64,000 nt of DNA from JAXMBN01 sp046349875 (GTDB lineage: Bacteria > Planctomycetota > Planctomycetia > Pirellulales > Pirellulaceae): NCBI GenBank assembly GCA_046349875.1, contig JAXMBN010000012.1, forward strand, positions 84,407-148,406. The letters run 5' to 3'. Below the pieces are notes generated by a model, which saw only the letters and a list, made by a program, of their open reading frames with translations, was not told the DNA's origin and did not search any database. A program made the translations under genes and the position numbers. Below, piece by piece: positions 54,438 to 62,026 of this stretch (position 1 is the first letter of the stretch; each line of letters begins with the position of its first letter).

Positions 54438-57005
54438 TTACTTGCTGATCACTTCACCACCGGTTGCGGTGAGAAAGGCACGCAACATCTTGAGATCAAA
54501 GGTCGAACTCAAGAATCGTACACTTCCGTCTGCAAACCCAAAATTCGCGCCATTGGGATCAAATCCACCCAAGGTTGAGAAGGATAACTTGTCGAGATCG
54601 AGTGCAATTTCCTCTGGCTTGGTCCAAGGAATGGTCGTCTTGGACTCGATCAGTGCAATCGTATTGGATGTGCCATCCGTGATGTCGGTCAACTTTCGGC
54701 CAACCATGTCATCCTTCTTGAAAAGAAGCTCACTACCGTAGGCGGCAGAAACACTCGTGAAGTTTGATCCCCCTTCGCTCCCAGACTGCTTATAGGGCAA
54801 TGGGATCTGCTTCAAGACTTTCATGTTGGCTTCGCTGTCCCATGCTTCGTTCTTTCGATACTGCTGATACAGTTGCTCGTAGCCAAGCAACGGCAATATC
54901 TCCACTCTCCAACTTCGCAGCATACCGGACTGAGGATCTTTGATGATCGCCGGAGGAAAATGTTGGTACTGTTCATGATACAAATGCAACGCCAACATTA
55001 TTTGCTTCATGTTGTTAGCATGAACTTGGCGTTGTGCTGCTTTGCGAGCCGCCATGACGGGTGCTACCATCGTTTTCAGAGTAGAAACCAACTCCGCTTC
55101 GGCCTGATAACGAACAACATTCCCTTCCTGAGCAGGTTTGACTTTCGAAAGGATGGGCAATACCGCGCTTGCAAGAACAGCATTCGGGCCTTGCTGGCTC
55201 TTCATGCCATCCAGCGAGTTGATCGCAAGGCTTGTCATAGCCTGAACTGTCGCCATGACTTTGCTTGCATCACTCTCATCTTTGCAGTGAGCACTGATCG
55301 ATATCTGGACGTTATCCGCGACATTGGCCGAAAGGTAATACTCGCGGGCCGACTCCCACATGGGTGAAAACATTTTCGAAAATGCCACTGCTGGTGTTTC
55401 TTGCGGTGGTAAGAGCTTTTGAATCGACGAGGTTCGGGCCGCCGCTGCAATCTTAGCCACCGAGGCTTTCTTCCATGCATCCGAGAGCACCAGCGGCGAT
55501 CCCGCCTTGCCGTTGGTTGCAATCATTTTCTTAACGACTACATCGTCTCCCCAAATCGTAGATCGATCATCAGGGTAATGGAGTTCACGTTCAGAGATCT
55601 TTCGTGAAAATGCGTCTCGAACTTCTTTCGAAACAAATGTGGCATACGCACCGAACTGCATTCGCTCGGAGTACCCAACGACTGTTACATCGACCATTCC
55701 CGACAGCTGTTTGAGCTCACCTAGCTCAGCCGGAATGATCCCCTGGGATTGAAGCTTCAGTCCTTGTTCGATCAGCGCATCAGCCTGTATGCATACAACC
55801 GAATCCGCATCGTCAGGCACATACTTAGGCACCAACGGCCGCGATCCTGACATACCCGCTTTGGTGACGCTCGCTTGAGGCTTTTCTTGTGCCGAAGCGA
55901 TCGAGGAACGATCGAGTCGTGGCGAACGAATCCCCATCGCGACAATCGATATCGCGACAATGCACGATATCGTGACCCACCTCAAACCAAGTGGCCCGCC
56001 GCCCGCAAAAATCTTCAAATCACGAAGCATTTCCATTCTCCTTAGAAAGGTTCTTCGGGTCGGCAGAAAAGGATGGGCCGGCCAGCCCAAGGGTTCACGG
56101 GATTGAGCTAAAGCCAATCCACTGATGTTGCGTAGATACGACTGATGCCCTCCAACCAAAGATGCTGCCATCGCATCGGCCGCCATCTCTTGCTCCAATC
56201 GCAAACGCTGGATCAACCAATGAACCAGCGGATGATAGAAGTGAAAAAGAAGGACGACCTGAGCAAGCAATGTGGTGAGGTAATCACCTCGACGAATATG
56301 AGCGATTTCATGAGCCAACAAGCTCTGACGTTCCATCCGAGACCAACGCTTCCAGTGAGGCGATAGCAGGAGCACAGGCTTGCGCCATCCAACGGTTGCT
56401 GCTAGCCCAAGGCGTGTACACTCGCGTATCTCCAAGTCTTTGCCACATCCCAATTGCTTGGCGACTTGCTCTACTTCTTTGCGCAATGCCAAATCCATGA
56501 TCGGCCGACTCGTACGCACCAAGTACGCTACGCTTCCTATCCCTCCCACGAATCTCAGCACGCCTATGCCGAATCCAACGATCAAAACGATACTCACCCA
56601 GGAAAAGAACTGCATCGCAAGTGAAGGCGATTCAGCGTGAGTGGTTGCAGGGGCTTCGCTCTCAAGAACAATCCAGTTTTCCAGTTTCGCAAGCTGCCCC
56701 CACAAATTTTCCGACGGAGCCAAAACCGGTGGGGTATCTGCGTTCATTTCTGGGAGTGGAGTGTCGCTCGCCTTTACAGGCGAATTCACTGCAGGCTCCA
56801 TGCGCGCGGAAGATGGAGTAAACCAGCATGGCCAAGAATTGAACATGCATAACGTCAAGAGTCCGATTCCTAGAACCGATGCAACCAATGGCAACGCACC
56901 CGATGATCGAAAAAGACGACGATGAACAACACTTGCCCCAATCCCAACGATTGCGACCATCGAAATCTGAATCGCCAGAATGATCCACGTGGAATAGTTG
57001 AACAT
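54438..57005 (-). CDS. M56 (BlaR1-type) peptidase fused to DUF1559
   Basis: An 855-residue membrane protease; ATG at 57005 preceded by AGGTGG. Helices at the N-terminus (WIILAIQISMVAIVGIG; LPLVASVLGIGLLTLCMF) and at about 135-165 flank a loop. The zinc motif is LLAHEIAHIRRGDY (HExxH) near 245, with the third ligand in LRLEQEMAADAMAAS. A last helix lies at about 355. The C-terminal 500 residues replace the penicillin-binding sensor of BlaR1/MecR1. They include an unassigned region and, from about 670, DUF1559 (NNMKQIMLALHLYHEQYQHF; DGTSNTIALIESKTT; FGFADGSVRFLSSTFDLKM) without the pilin-type leader usual in DUF1559 proteins. It follows the BlaI-type gene by 30 bases: a signal-responsive protease and its repressor. 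Signal unknown. Confidence 0.9.
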   Translation of the reverse strand: MFNYSTWIILAIQISMVAIVGIGASVVHRRLFRSSGALPLVASVLGIGLLTLCMFNSWPCWFTPSSARMEPAVNSPVKASDTPLPEMNADTPPVLAPSENLWGQLAKLENWIVLESEAPATTHAESPSLAMQFFSWVSIVLIVGFGIGVLRFVGGIGSVAYLVRTSRPIMDLALRKEVEQVAKQLGCGKDLEIRECTRLGLAATVGWRKPVLLLSPHWKRWSRMERQSLLAHEIAHIRRGDYLTTLLAQVVLLFHFYHPLVHWLIQRLRLEQEMAADAMAASLVGGHQSYLRNISGLALAQSREPLGWPAHPFLPTRRTFLRRMEMLRDLKIFAGGGPLGLRWVTISCIVAISIVAMGIRSPRLDRSSIASAQEKPQASVTKAGMSGSRPLVPKYVPDDADSVVCIQADALIEQGLKLQSQGIIPAELGELKQLSGMVDVTVVGYSERMQFGAYATFVSKEVRDAFSRKISERELHYPDDRSTIWGDDVVVKKMIATNGKAGSPLVLSDAWKKASVAKIAAAARTSSIQKLLPPQETPAVAFSKMFSPMWESAREYYLSANVADNVQISISAHCKDESDASKVMATVQAMTSLAINSLDGMKSQQGPNAVLASAVLPILSKVKPAQEGNVVRYQAEAELVSTLKTMVAPVMAARKAAQRQVHANNMKQIMLALHLYHEQYQHFPPAIIKDPQSGMLRSWRVEILPLLGYEQLYQQYRKNEAWDSEANMKVLKQIPLPYKQSGSEGGSNFTSVSAAYGSELLFKKDDMVGRKLTDITDGTSNTIALIESKTTIPWTKPEEIALDLDKLSFSTLGGFDPNGANFGFADGSVRFLSSTFDLKMLRAFLTATGGEVISK

Positions 57006-57035
57006 AGTAACCACCTACGGTTTCACAGAAGGAGC

Positions 57036-57467
57036 TTAGCGTTTCTTGGTACTTTTGTTGGATCGCGCATCGTTTGCAGTTTTCGGTTGGCTTCGATCAA
57101 GTATTTCGCGAAGCCTTTGCTCTTCTTGCGGTGACAGCTTTTGCTCTTCAAACAAACTCAACAACAATTCCGATCGCGAACCACCAAAGACTCGCTCCAC
57201 CAAATCCCCAAGCATCGACCGCGATACCTCTTCATACGTCCGAGCCGCATGAAACTTGAAGGGGCGTTCCTGTGTCGTTTGCACTAGAAACTGCTTCTCG
57301 AACAAAATTCGGACCAGGGTAGCCACCGTGGTATAAGCCAGATCGCGACCAGCTTCAGCCAGAGCATCGCGTACATCTTGTGCAGTAAGCTCTCCTCGCT
57401 CCCAAAAGACCTGCATAACTTCTAGCTCGCGTTCCGTCAGCTCTTTTGCCTTGGGCCTCGCCATCAT
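57036..57467 (-). CDS. BlaI/MecI/CopY-family repressor
   Basis: A 143-residue winged-helix repressor; ATG at 57467 after GGAGGGTGG. Typical sequences are LTERELEVMQVFWERGELTA, DVRDALAEAGRDLAYTTVAT and LVRILFEKQFLVQTT. A dimerisation helix region (LGDLVERVFGGSRSELLLSL; LSPQEEQRLREILDR) closes the domain. The partner M56 protein is directly downstream and would inactivate it upon signalling. A direct repeat just upstream (57502-57525) might be its operator. Confidence 0.92.
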   Translation of the reverse strand: MMARPKAKELTERELEVMQVFWERGELTAQDVRDALAEAGRDLAYTTVATLVRILFEKQFLVQTTQERPFKFHAARTYEEVSRSMLGDLVERVFGGSRSELLLSLFEEQKLSPQEEQRLREILDRSQPKTANDARSNKSTKKR

Positions 57468-57501
57468 CGTTCCACCCTCCAATCCAGCTCGACTTCGCTA
57501 A

Positions 57502-57525
57502 ATTTGGTTTTTTAGATTTGGTTTT
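57502..57525 (-). promoter_or_regulatory. Direct repeat upstream of BlaI-type gene
   Basis: The 10-mer ATTTGGTTTT occurs at 57502-57511 and again at 57516-57525, centre-to-centre 14 bases, 35-58 bases upstream of the repressor start. It is a candidate operator or A/T-rich promoter element; canonical BlaI TACA/TGTA dyads are not seen. Confidence 0.35.
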
Positions 57526-57754
57526 ATAGTATCGGTTATTTCGAACCAGTCAACGACATTTTTTTGCAAAAGCGTTTTTTTCAGGCTTAGAACCACTGCG
57601 AGCAAAAGCGGTTACTCAATTGGGTTCGCCTTCTTGCGACTTTTGACGATAATGGATGAGCGATTGGAAAAGCTCATCACCTTAGAATCTGATCAGGATC
57701 GAGAAAGAGAGCCCCCATCCATCCGACCAGCTTGAACCCGTTTTGGAAATGTTG

Positions 57755-58573
57755 ATGAGCAAATCGAAGAAGTTCAGTGGCAATCACCAACGAAGTTGGC
57801 TTTGGGGATTCCACGCCGTCACCGAGACCTTGAAATCGGGAAGGTGGCCCGTCCTTGAGATCTATGTGGTTCAAGAATCCTTGGAGCACATCGCAGGGAA
57901 GCTCGAGCTCCACCAAGACCATTCGATTCCCGTCCATGTTGTGCTCCCCGAACGAATTGAACAATTGACGGGCAATGCAGACCATCAAGGCATGGCCATT
58001 CGACTCGGGCAATTTCCATACGTGTCCATGGACGAGATGGAATCATCTCTTCGGCAATCATTGCAATCCGTTAGATCGTCATCCGATACAAATCACTCCA
58101 GCGTTCCATTGGTCGTTATCTGTGATCGCATCCAAGATGCATTCAATTTAGGAGCCATCTTGAGATGTTGCGATGGAACCAATGTCTCGATGCTCATCGT
58201 TGGTGAGAAACACCAATCGGAAGTAACGCCTCACGTTGCCCGATCTTCAGCAGGGGCTGTCAATTACATTCCGATCGCTCGCTCCAGCGATTTGATGGCA
58301 GCCGCTAAACTCGTAAAATCTCTCGGCATGCAGCTCGTGGCAGCCGACTCTAACGGATCGCATAGCGTATGGGATGCTCCACTCACTGCGCCAACGGCGC
58401 TTATCATCGGCAGTGAAGCCTACGGCATCAGCCAATCGCTGCTTGACCTTTGCGACCTCAAAGTGACCATCCCCATGTATGGCCATGTCACCTCGCTCAA
58501 CGCCGCCGTTGCTGCAGGCATCCTCCTCTACGAAATCCGCCGCCAACACAAGGTGCCATCCACCTATTGTTGA
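57755..58573 (+). CDS. rlmB: SpoU-family 23S rRNA 2'-O-methyltransferase (RlmB-like)
   Basis: A 272-residue protein; ATG at 57755 (MSKSKKFSG), with other ATG/TTG codons just upstream. Residues 10-95 form the RNA-binding substrate domain (WGFHAVTETLKSGRWPVLEI). The trefoil-knot SPOUT domain follows: motif 1 CDRIQDAFNLGAILRC, HVARSSAGAVNYIPI, motif 2 ALIIGSEAYGIS and motif 3 IPMYGHVTSLNAAVAAGILL. RlmB 2'-O-methylates G2251 in the 23S rRNA P loop. The motif 1 PHN is FN here and G-K-G is A-Y-G in motif 2, so it could be another TrmH-family member. The last six codons (VPSTYC) and the stop lie inside a REP-like repeat. Confidence 0.85.
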   Translation: MSKSKKFSGNHQRSWLWGFHAVTETLKSGRWPVLEIYVVQESLEHIAGKLELHQDHSIPVHVVLPERIEQLTGNADHQGMAIRLGQFPYVSMDEMESSLRQSLQSVRSSSDTNHSSVPLVVICDRIQDAFNLGAILRCCDGTNVSMLIVGEKHQSEVTPHVARSSAGAVNYIPIARSSDLMAAAKLVKSLGMQLVAADSNGSHSVWDAPLTAPTALIIGSEAYGISQSLLDLCDLKVTIPMYGHVTSLNAAVAAGILLYEIRRQHKVPSTYC

Positions 58574-58574
58574 C
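58549..58574 (+). repeat. REP-like hairpin repeat L1
   Basis: AGGTG and CACCT arms flank a CCATC centre. The unit starts CAAGGTG and ends TTGTTGAC. It overlaps the last codons and stop of rlmB. Three further copies occur at 58583, 60073 and 60105. Confidence 0.85.
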
Positions 58575-58582
58575 GCCCCACA

Positions 58583-58608
58583 CAAGGTGTCAGCCACCTA
58601 CTGTTGAC
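58583..58608 (+). repeat. REP-like hairpin repeat L2
   Basis: Same unit as L1, 34 bases on, with a TCAGC centre. Read on the opposite strand it shows GTAG before the stem, the tetranucleotide typical of REPs. Confidence 0.85.
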
Positions 58609-58628
58609 TTTGGACGTTGCCGCGCTAG

Positions 58629-58650
58629 GATTCAACGGAGGTGTTGAATC
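58629..58650 (+). promoter_or_regulatory. Hairpin presenting the transposase Shine-Dalgarno in its loop
   Basis: GATTCAAC (58629-58636) pairs perfectly with GTTGAATC (58643-58650). The loop is GGAGGT, an ideal ribosome-binding site, and the ATG begins at 58651. Confidence 0.7.
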
Positions 58651-59883
58651 ATGGCGCGACCAAAGCGAGAATCGGTATTTGGGCAAGACGAAGTCGCCAT
58701 CGCTCATTGCGTCCAGCGATGTGTGCGAAGAGCCTTTCTTGCAGGCAAAGATGAGGCGTCAGGAAAGGATTTCGAACACCGGCGTGGTTGGATTCGGCAT
58801 AGGATGGAACTGCTAGCATCCGCCTTCGGCGTCGATGTGCTGAACTATGCGGTGATGTCGAACCACGTTCACTCGATCCTTCGAACCCGGCCAGACATCG
58901 TAAAACTGTGGTCGGATGAAGATGTCGCCACGCGTTGGTTGAGGCTTTTTCCTGGGAAAAGACTGGATGATTGCCTAGGTGAACCAACGCAACAGCAGAT
59001 CGCGAAAGAGATGGCCGATGCCAAGCGAATGCTGGAACTTCGCAAGCGATTATCGAGTATTTCTTGGTTCATGCGAGCAGTCTCGGAACCGATTGCTCGC
59101 AAAGCCAACAATGAAGACAAGTGTACTGGCCGTTTCTGGGAAGGGCGCTTTAAAGCTCAGAAGATTGTCGATGAAGCGGGGCTCTTGGCATGCGCGATGT
59201 ATGTCGATCTGAATCCCGTGCGAGCCGCCATGGCAAAGACTCCAGAGGCGTCTAGGTTTACCTCGGCCTATGATCGCATCAAGGCACAAAAAGGTTCCAA
59301 GAGAATCGCAGCAGCGATTGCCTTGGAACCTTCGAGGATCGATGAGAAGACGATTCTTCAGCAGATCAAGTTGGCCAAGCGGTGTCGCGACAAAGAAGAA
59401 GTTGCTCGATTACAAAAGTGTCTAAGCGACTTTCGTGCAGAAAACGAAAAAAGTTCGAAAGAAAAACAACGAGGCAAAAGCAAAGCCAACGCTTCACGCC
59501 TAAGGCCTGTGGATGCATGGCTTGCGCCGCTACAACTCAACGAACATGATGTCGTAGGTCCCAAACCACATCATGGAGGAACACGAGCCAGCGATAAGGG
59601 CTTCTTGTCGATGACGCTTGCCGAGTACTCGACGCTGCTCGATTGGACGGGTCGTCAAAAACGCCCAGACAAACGTGGCAAGATACCCGAAGACCTTCAA
59701 CCGATTCTTGAGCGAATCGGCATTGAAGGTTCGATGTGGTGTGACTTGGTGTGGGATTTCTCCAAGTACTTTGGGAAGTGTTATGCTGCAGGCAAGCCAG
59801 TGAACCTGCAAAAGGAAGCCAAGAACCGCAACATCGCTTGGAGTCGCGGCCAACGATCCTGCCGCGCCTGCTTTACCGAGTAG
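58651..59883 (+). CDS. REP-associated tyrosine transposase (RAYT, Y1/HUH family)
   Basis: A 410-residue protein of the TnpA_REP/IS200-like family. The HUH metal-binding pair is His72/His74 in YAVMSNHVHSILRT, and the catalytic Tyr is Tyr184 in CAMYVDLNPVRAAMAKTP, both intact. Upstream, HCVQRCVRRAFLAG and FEHRRGWIRHRMELLA match the longer RAYT subgroup. After the catalytic core, about 210 residues of Lys/Arg-rich and then mixed sequence (EKSSKEKQRGKSKANASRL; KGFLSMTLAEYSTLLDWTGR) have no known role. RAYTs cut and rejoin single-stranded REP hairpins. The start has a strong Shine-Dalgarno inside a hairpin loop. Confidence 0.9.
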   Translation: MARPKRESVFGQDEVAIAHCVQRCVRRAFLAGKDEASGKDFEHRRGWIRHRMELLASAFGVDVLNYAVMSNHVHSILRTRPDIVKLWSDEDVATRWLRLFPGKRLDDCLGEPTQQQIAKEMADAKRMLELRKRLSSISWFMRAVSEPIARKANNEDKCTGRFWEGRFKAQKIVDEAGLLACAMYVDLNPVRAAMAKTPEASRFTSAYDRIKAQKGSKRIAAAIALEPSRIDEKTILQQIKLAKRCRDKEEVARLQKCLSDFRAENEKSSKEKQRGKSKANASRLRPVDAWLAPLQLNEHDVVGPKPHHGGTRASDKGFLSMTLAEYSTLLDWTGRQKRPDKRGKIPEDLQPILERIGIEGSMWCDLVWDFSKYFGKCYAAGKPVNLQKEAKNRNIAWSRGQRSCRACFTE

Positions 59884-60072
59884 TTTTTTCTACCACTACT
59901 CCATCTTCAAGCGATCTCAAACAGCACTCTGTCTAGCGGTCCGCGCATTCCTTCCCATCCAAAGGCATTTTCGCCTTCTTCTGGCATCAATCTCTGCCAA
60001 AAGCCGAACCGAATGAGCTCTCCAAGCTCATTTTCAGCCCCCAAAACCTGCAAACGAACCCAAATTCCATCA

Positions 60073-60097
60073 TCAACAATAGGTGGCTGACACCTTG
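60073..60097 (-). repeat. REP-like hairpin repeat R1 (inverted)
   Basis: Reverse complement of the L-type unit: AGGTG and CACCT arms around a GCTGA centre (the complement of TCAGC). It matches L2 at nearly every position and is 190 bases past the transposase stop. Confidence 0.85.
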
Positions 60098-60104
60098 TTT
60101 CATC

Positions 60105-60127
60105 ATAGATAGGTGGATGGCACGTTG
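60105..60127 (-). repeat. REP-like hairpin repeat R2 (inverted)
   Basis: Inverted copy with a GATGG centre (complement of CCATC), thus the L1 type; one arm reads CACGT instead of CACCT. It lies 30 bases from R1 and 16 bases before the decarboxylase stop. Confidence 0.8.
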
Positions 60128-60142
60128 TTTTTCCGTACTTTG

Positions 60143-61801
60143 TCATCCATGGAGGCGAGCTAGAAACTGGTCGATGTGGGCTTGCTGCGTATGCGGGTTC
60201 ATAAAGACTGCTTTTTCGCCGGGAATGGGCATCCAATCTCCTTGCTCATCGTAGTCGGTATGCGTGACATACTGAATCCAGTTCGTGTAGAGCCCCACTT
60301 TCCCTCGCTTCAGAAAAACCTTTCTGTGGTAGGCTGAATTCTCAGCCAAGCGTTCTCTACTCTCAGGCGTACACGTTGCAGCCTTTTCTCTGGCGAGTTC
60401 TTCCACCGGTTCGGAGACTTTGGATGGATCGTAAACACGAAACCCTACCGATGGCCCGCAATTATCCGGCGCAACCACTACCGCACCCGGCAGTTCGACC
60501 AATCGGCGGCGCATGTAATCAGCATTCTGCAATCCATGCGCAATAAGAATCTGATACCCTCGCTTTCCAAGAGCGTTCAATGCAGCGTAAGCACCGAACA
60601 ATCCAGCGGCTCCTCGAGAACACTCGATCGTCGACTGGAGATGCGTTTGTCCTTGCACATCCTTTTCGAAATACGAAAAGTTCTCGGGATCATGTTCGAG
60701 TGCCTTCATCGACTCGCGATCCTTCACCATCACCAAACTCGAGGTATAGGGAACGTAACCCCATTTTTGAAAATCGACGGTAAAGGAATCCGCATACTTC
60801 AATTCGCGAAACCGATCGGCATGGCGACGAATGCCTTCCAATGTTTGTGAAAGAATGCTCAGCGGATTGCGTTCAAAATCATAGTCCAGAAAGAATATCA
60901 GCGGCCATCCTACTGCAGAATCAACATGAATGTGCGGATTGGCAATCTTAAACTTCTTCGCTAAACGATCACATAGATCACGAACAGGCTTCACGGGATC
61001 GACCGCAAAAGTATCGGTTGTCCCCATCGTTAACATGATCGTCGGTACGAGGCACCCCAATTGAAAACATGCCGTCAGCTGATCCTCCAAATCTTTCAAA
61101 TCAATATTGCTCGATTGAGTCAATTTGATGCGAATGGTCTTTTTCGCGATATTGACACCCAAAAGCGATAAGTTCGTGGTGTTGGAATAGTGTCCACCTT
61201 GCGAGTTGATCATCCGATAATCTTGACCATACTCGAGCCCGAGTCGCATCGATTCAGGCATCGACTTGCGAATGCCAAATAGGTACCCATATAAGTTGCA
61301 AAAGGTTCCACCTTGAGTAAAAACCCCAGTAGCCTGCGTTGGATCGTAACCGACAAGATTCGCCACCTGCCGGACTACAACCCGTTCTAACTCTTCCGCA
61401 ACACCACAGTACTCGCTGTAAACAAGATTCGGATTAGCCAAAATTCCAAGCGCCGCTCCATGAATAGCCGCATCACACGATGACGTGATAACATTTTCAA
61501 CGCTTGCAGGATCCTCCCAGCATTTCGAAAGCGCACCAGCAAACACCAACCGCCGATTGACTTCATCAATCGACCTTCCAACATCGGGAATCTCGTTTTC
61601 GTGAAGCAACTCTTCCAGTTCCACTGGACCGTTCGGATAGGCGTTCAAACGATCATTAGGTGGTAAATGGCTTCCGCGAAAATGGATGATGTCGGCAAGT
61701 GCCGGGTCCGCAAAAATGGGCCATCGGCGTGCATCACGCGAAAAGAACTCTTTACGAATACGAGCTATATGCGATGCAAAAGCAGAAGATTGACTAGACA
61801 C
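60143..61801 (-). CDS. PLP-dependent group II decarboxylase
   Basis: About 552 residues from a GTG at 61801 (VSSQSSAFASHIARIRKEFF). No ATG occurs in the N-terminal region, and a longer GTG frame (61948) would lie in a terminator-like hairpin. The aspartate-aminotransferase-fold decarboxylase domain shows TQGGTFCNLYGYLFGIR (cofactor phosphate loop), HIHVDSAVGWPLIFF (Asp for the pyridine N) and the PLP lysine in SFTVDFQKWGYVPYTSS. Relatives decarboxylate Glu, Tyr, aromatic amino acids or diaminobutyrate; the substrate cannot be chosen here. Its C-terminus abuts the R2 repeat of the RAYT unit. Confidence 0.85.
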   Translation of the reverse strand: MSSQSSAFASHIARIRKEFFSRDARRWPIFADPALADIIHFRGSHLPPNDRLNAYPNGPVELEELLHENEIPDVGRSIDEVNRRLVFAGALSKCWEDPASVENVITSSCDAAIHGAALGILANPNLVYSEYCGVAEELERVVVRQVANLVGYDPTQATGVFTQGGTFCNLYGYLFGIRKSMPESMRLGLEYGQDYRMINSQGGHYSNTTNLSLLGVNIAKKTIRIKLTQSSNIDLKDLEDQLTACFQLGCLVPTIMLTMGTTDTFAVDPVKPVRDLCDRLAKKFKIANPHIHVDSAVGWPLIFFLDYDFERNPLSILSQTLEGIRRHADRFRELKYADSFTVDFQKWGYVPYTSSLVMVKDRESMKALEHDPENFSYFEKDVQGQTHLQSTIECSRGAAGLFGAYAALNALGKRGYQILIAHGLQNADYMRRRLVELPGAVVVAPDNCGPSVGFRVYDPSKVSEPVEELAREKAATCTPESRERLAENSAYHRKVFLKRGKVGLYTNWIQYVTHTDYDEQGDWMPIPGEKAVFMNPHTQQAHIDQFLARLHG

Positions 61802-61915
61802 GATGCACTTGAACCGTCTGAAAAGAAGAGGACATGGGGGACCAAGGTAAACACCTCTCGCCCAACCAAGTATTAGGACTGCAAATATAGAGGAGCATGT
61901 CCAAGATGAGAAGAT

Positions 61916-61945
61916 GAATCCCTTGAAGTTGTCTTCAAGGGATTC
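61916..61945 (-). terminator. 13-bp hairpin between SPFH genes and decarboxylase
   Basis: GAATCCCTTGAAG (61916-61928) and its exact complement (61933-61945) enclose a 4-base loop. On the minus strand it follows the SPFH operon by about 80 bases; the sequence after it is pyrimidine-rich but lacks a clean T-run. Confidence 0.6.
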
Positions 61946-62026
61946 CACTCTTCCTAGTGTGAGAATCGATGATAGTTTGAGCGGCAGTTACCAGCCAAAC
62001 CGGCAATCGAATCGACGCCTGAAAGG

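Larger units (their letters stand above)
58549..60127 (+). mobile_element. REP/RAYT unit with mirrored hairpin doublets
   Basis: A tyrosine (Y1) transposase gene is bracketed by two hairpin repeats on each side. Left to right the centres are CCATC, TCAGC, [transposase], then the inverted TCAGC type and the inverted CCATC type, so the doublets are mirror images. This is the arrangement expected for a RAYT with its REP/BIME sequences. Whether the unit moves as one piece is not shown. Confidence 0.75.

Noticed and set aside
58549..60127. A CRISPR array or tandem repeat at the rlmB-decarboxylase interval
   Set aside because: Only two units lie on each side, they are inverted relative to each other, and they frame a Y1 transposase, which fits REP/RAYT.
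61802..61948. Upstream extension of the decarboxylase from a GTG at 61948
   Set aside because: The start would fall in the 13-bp terminator-like hairpin and would add a hydrophobic leader not seen in cytosolic PLP decarboxylases.
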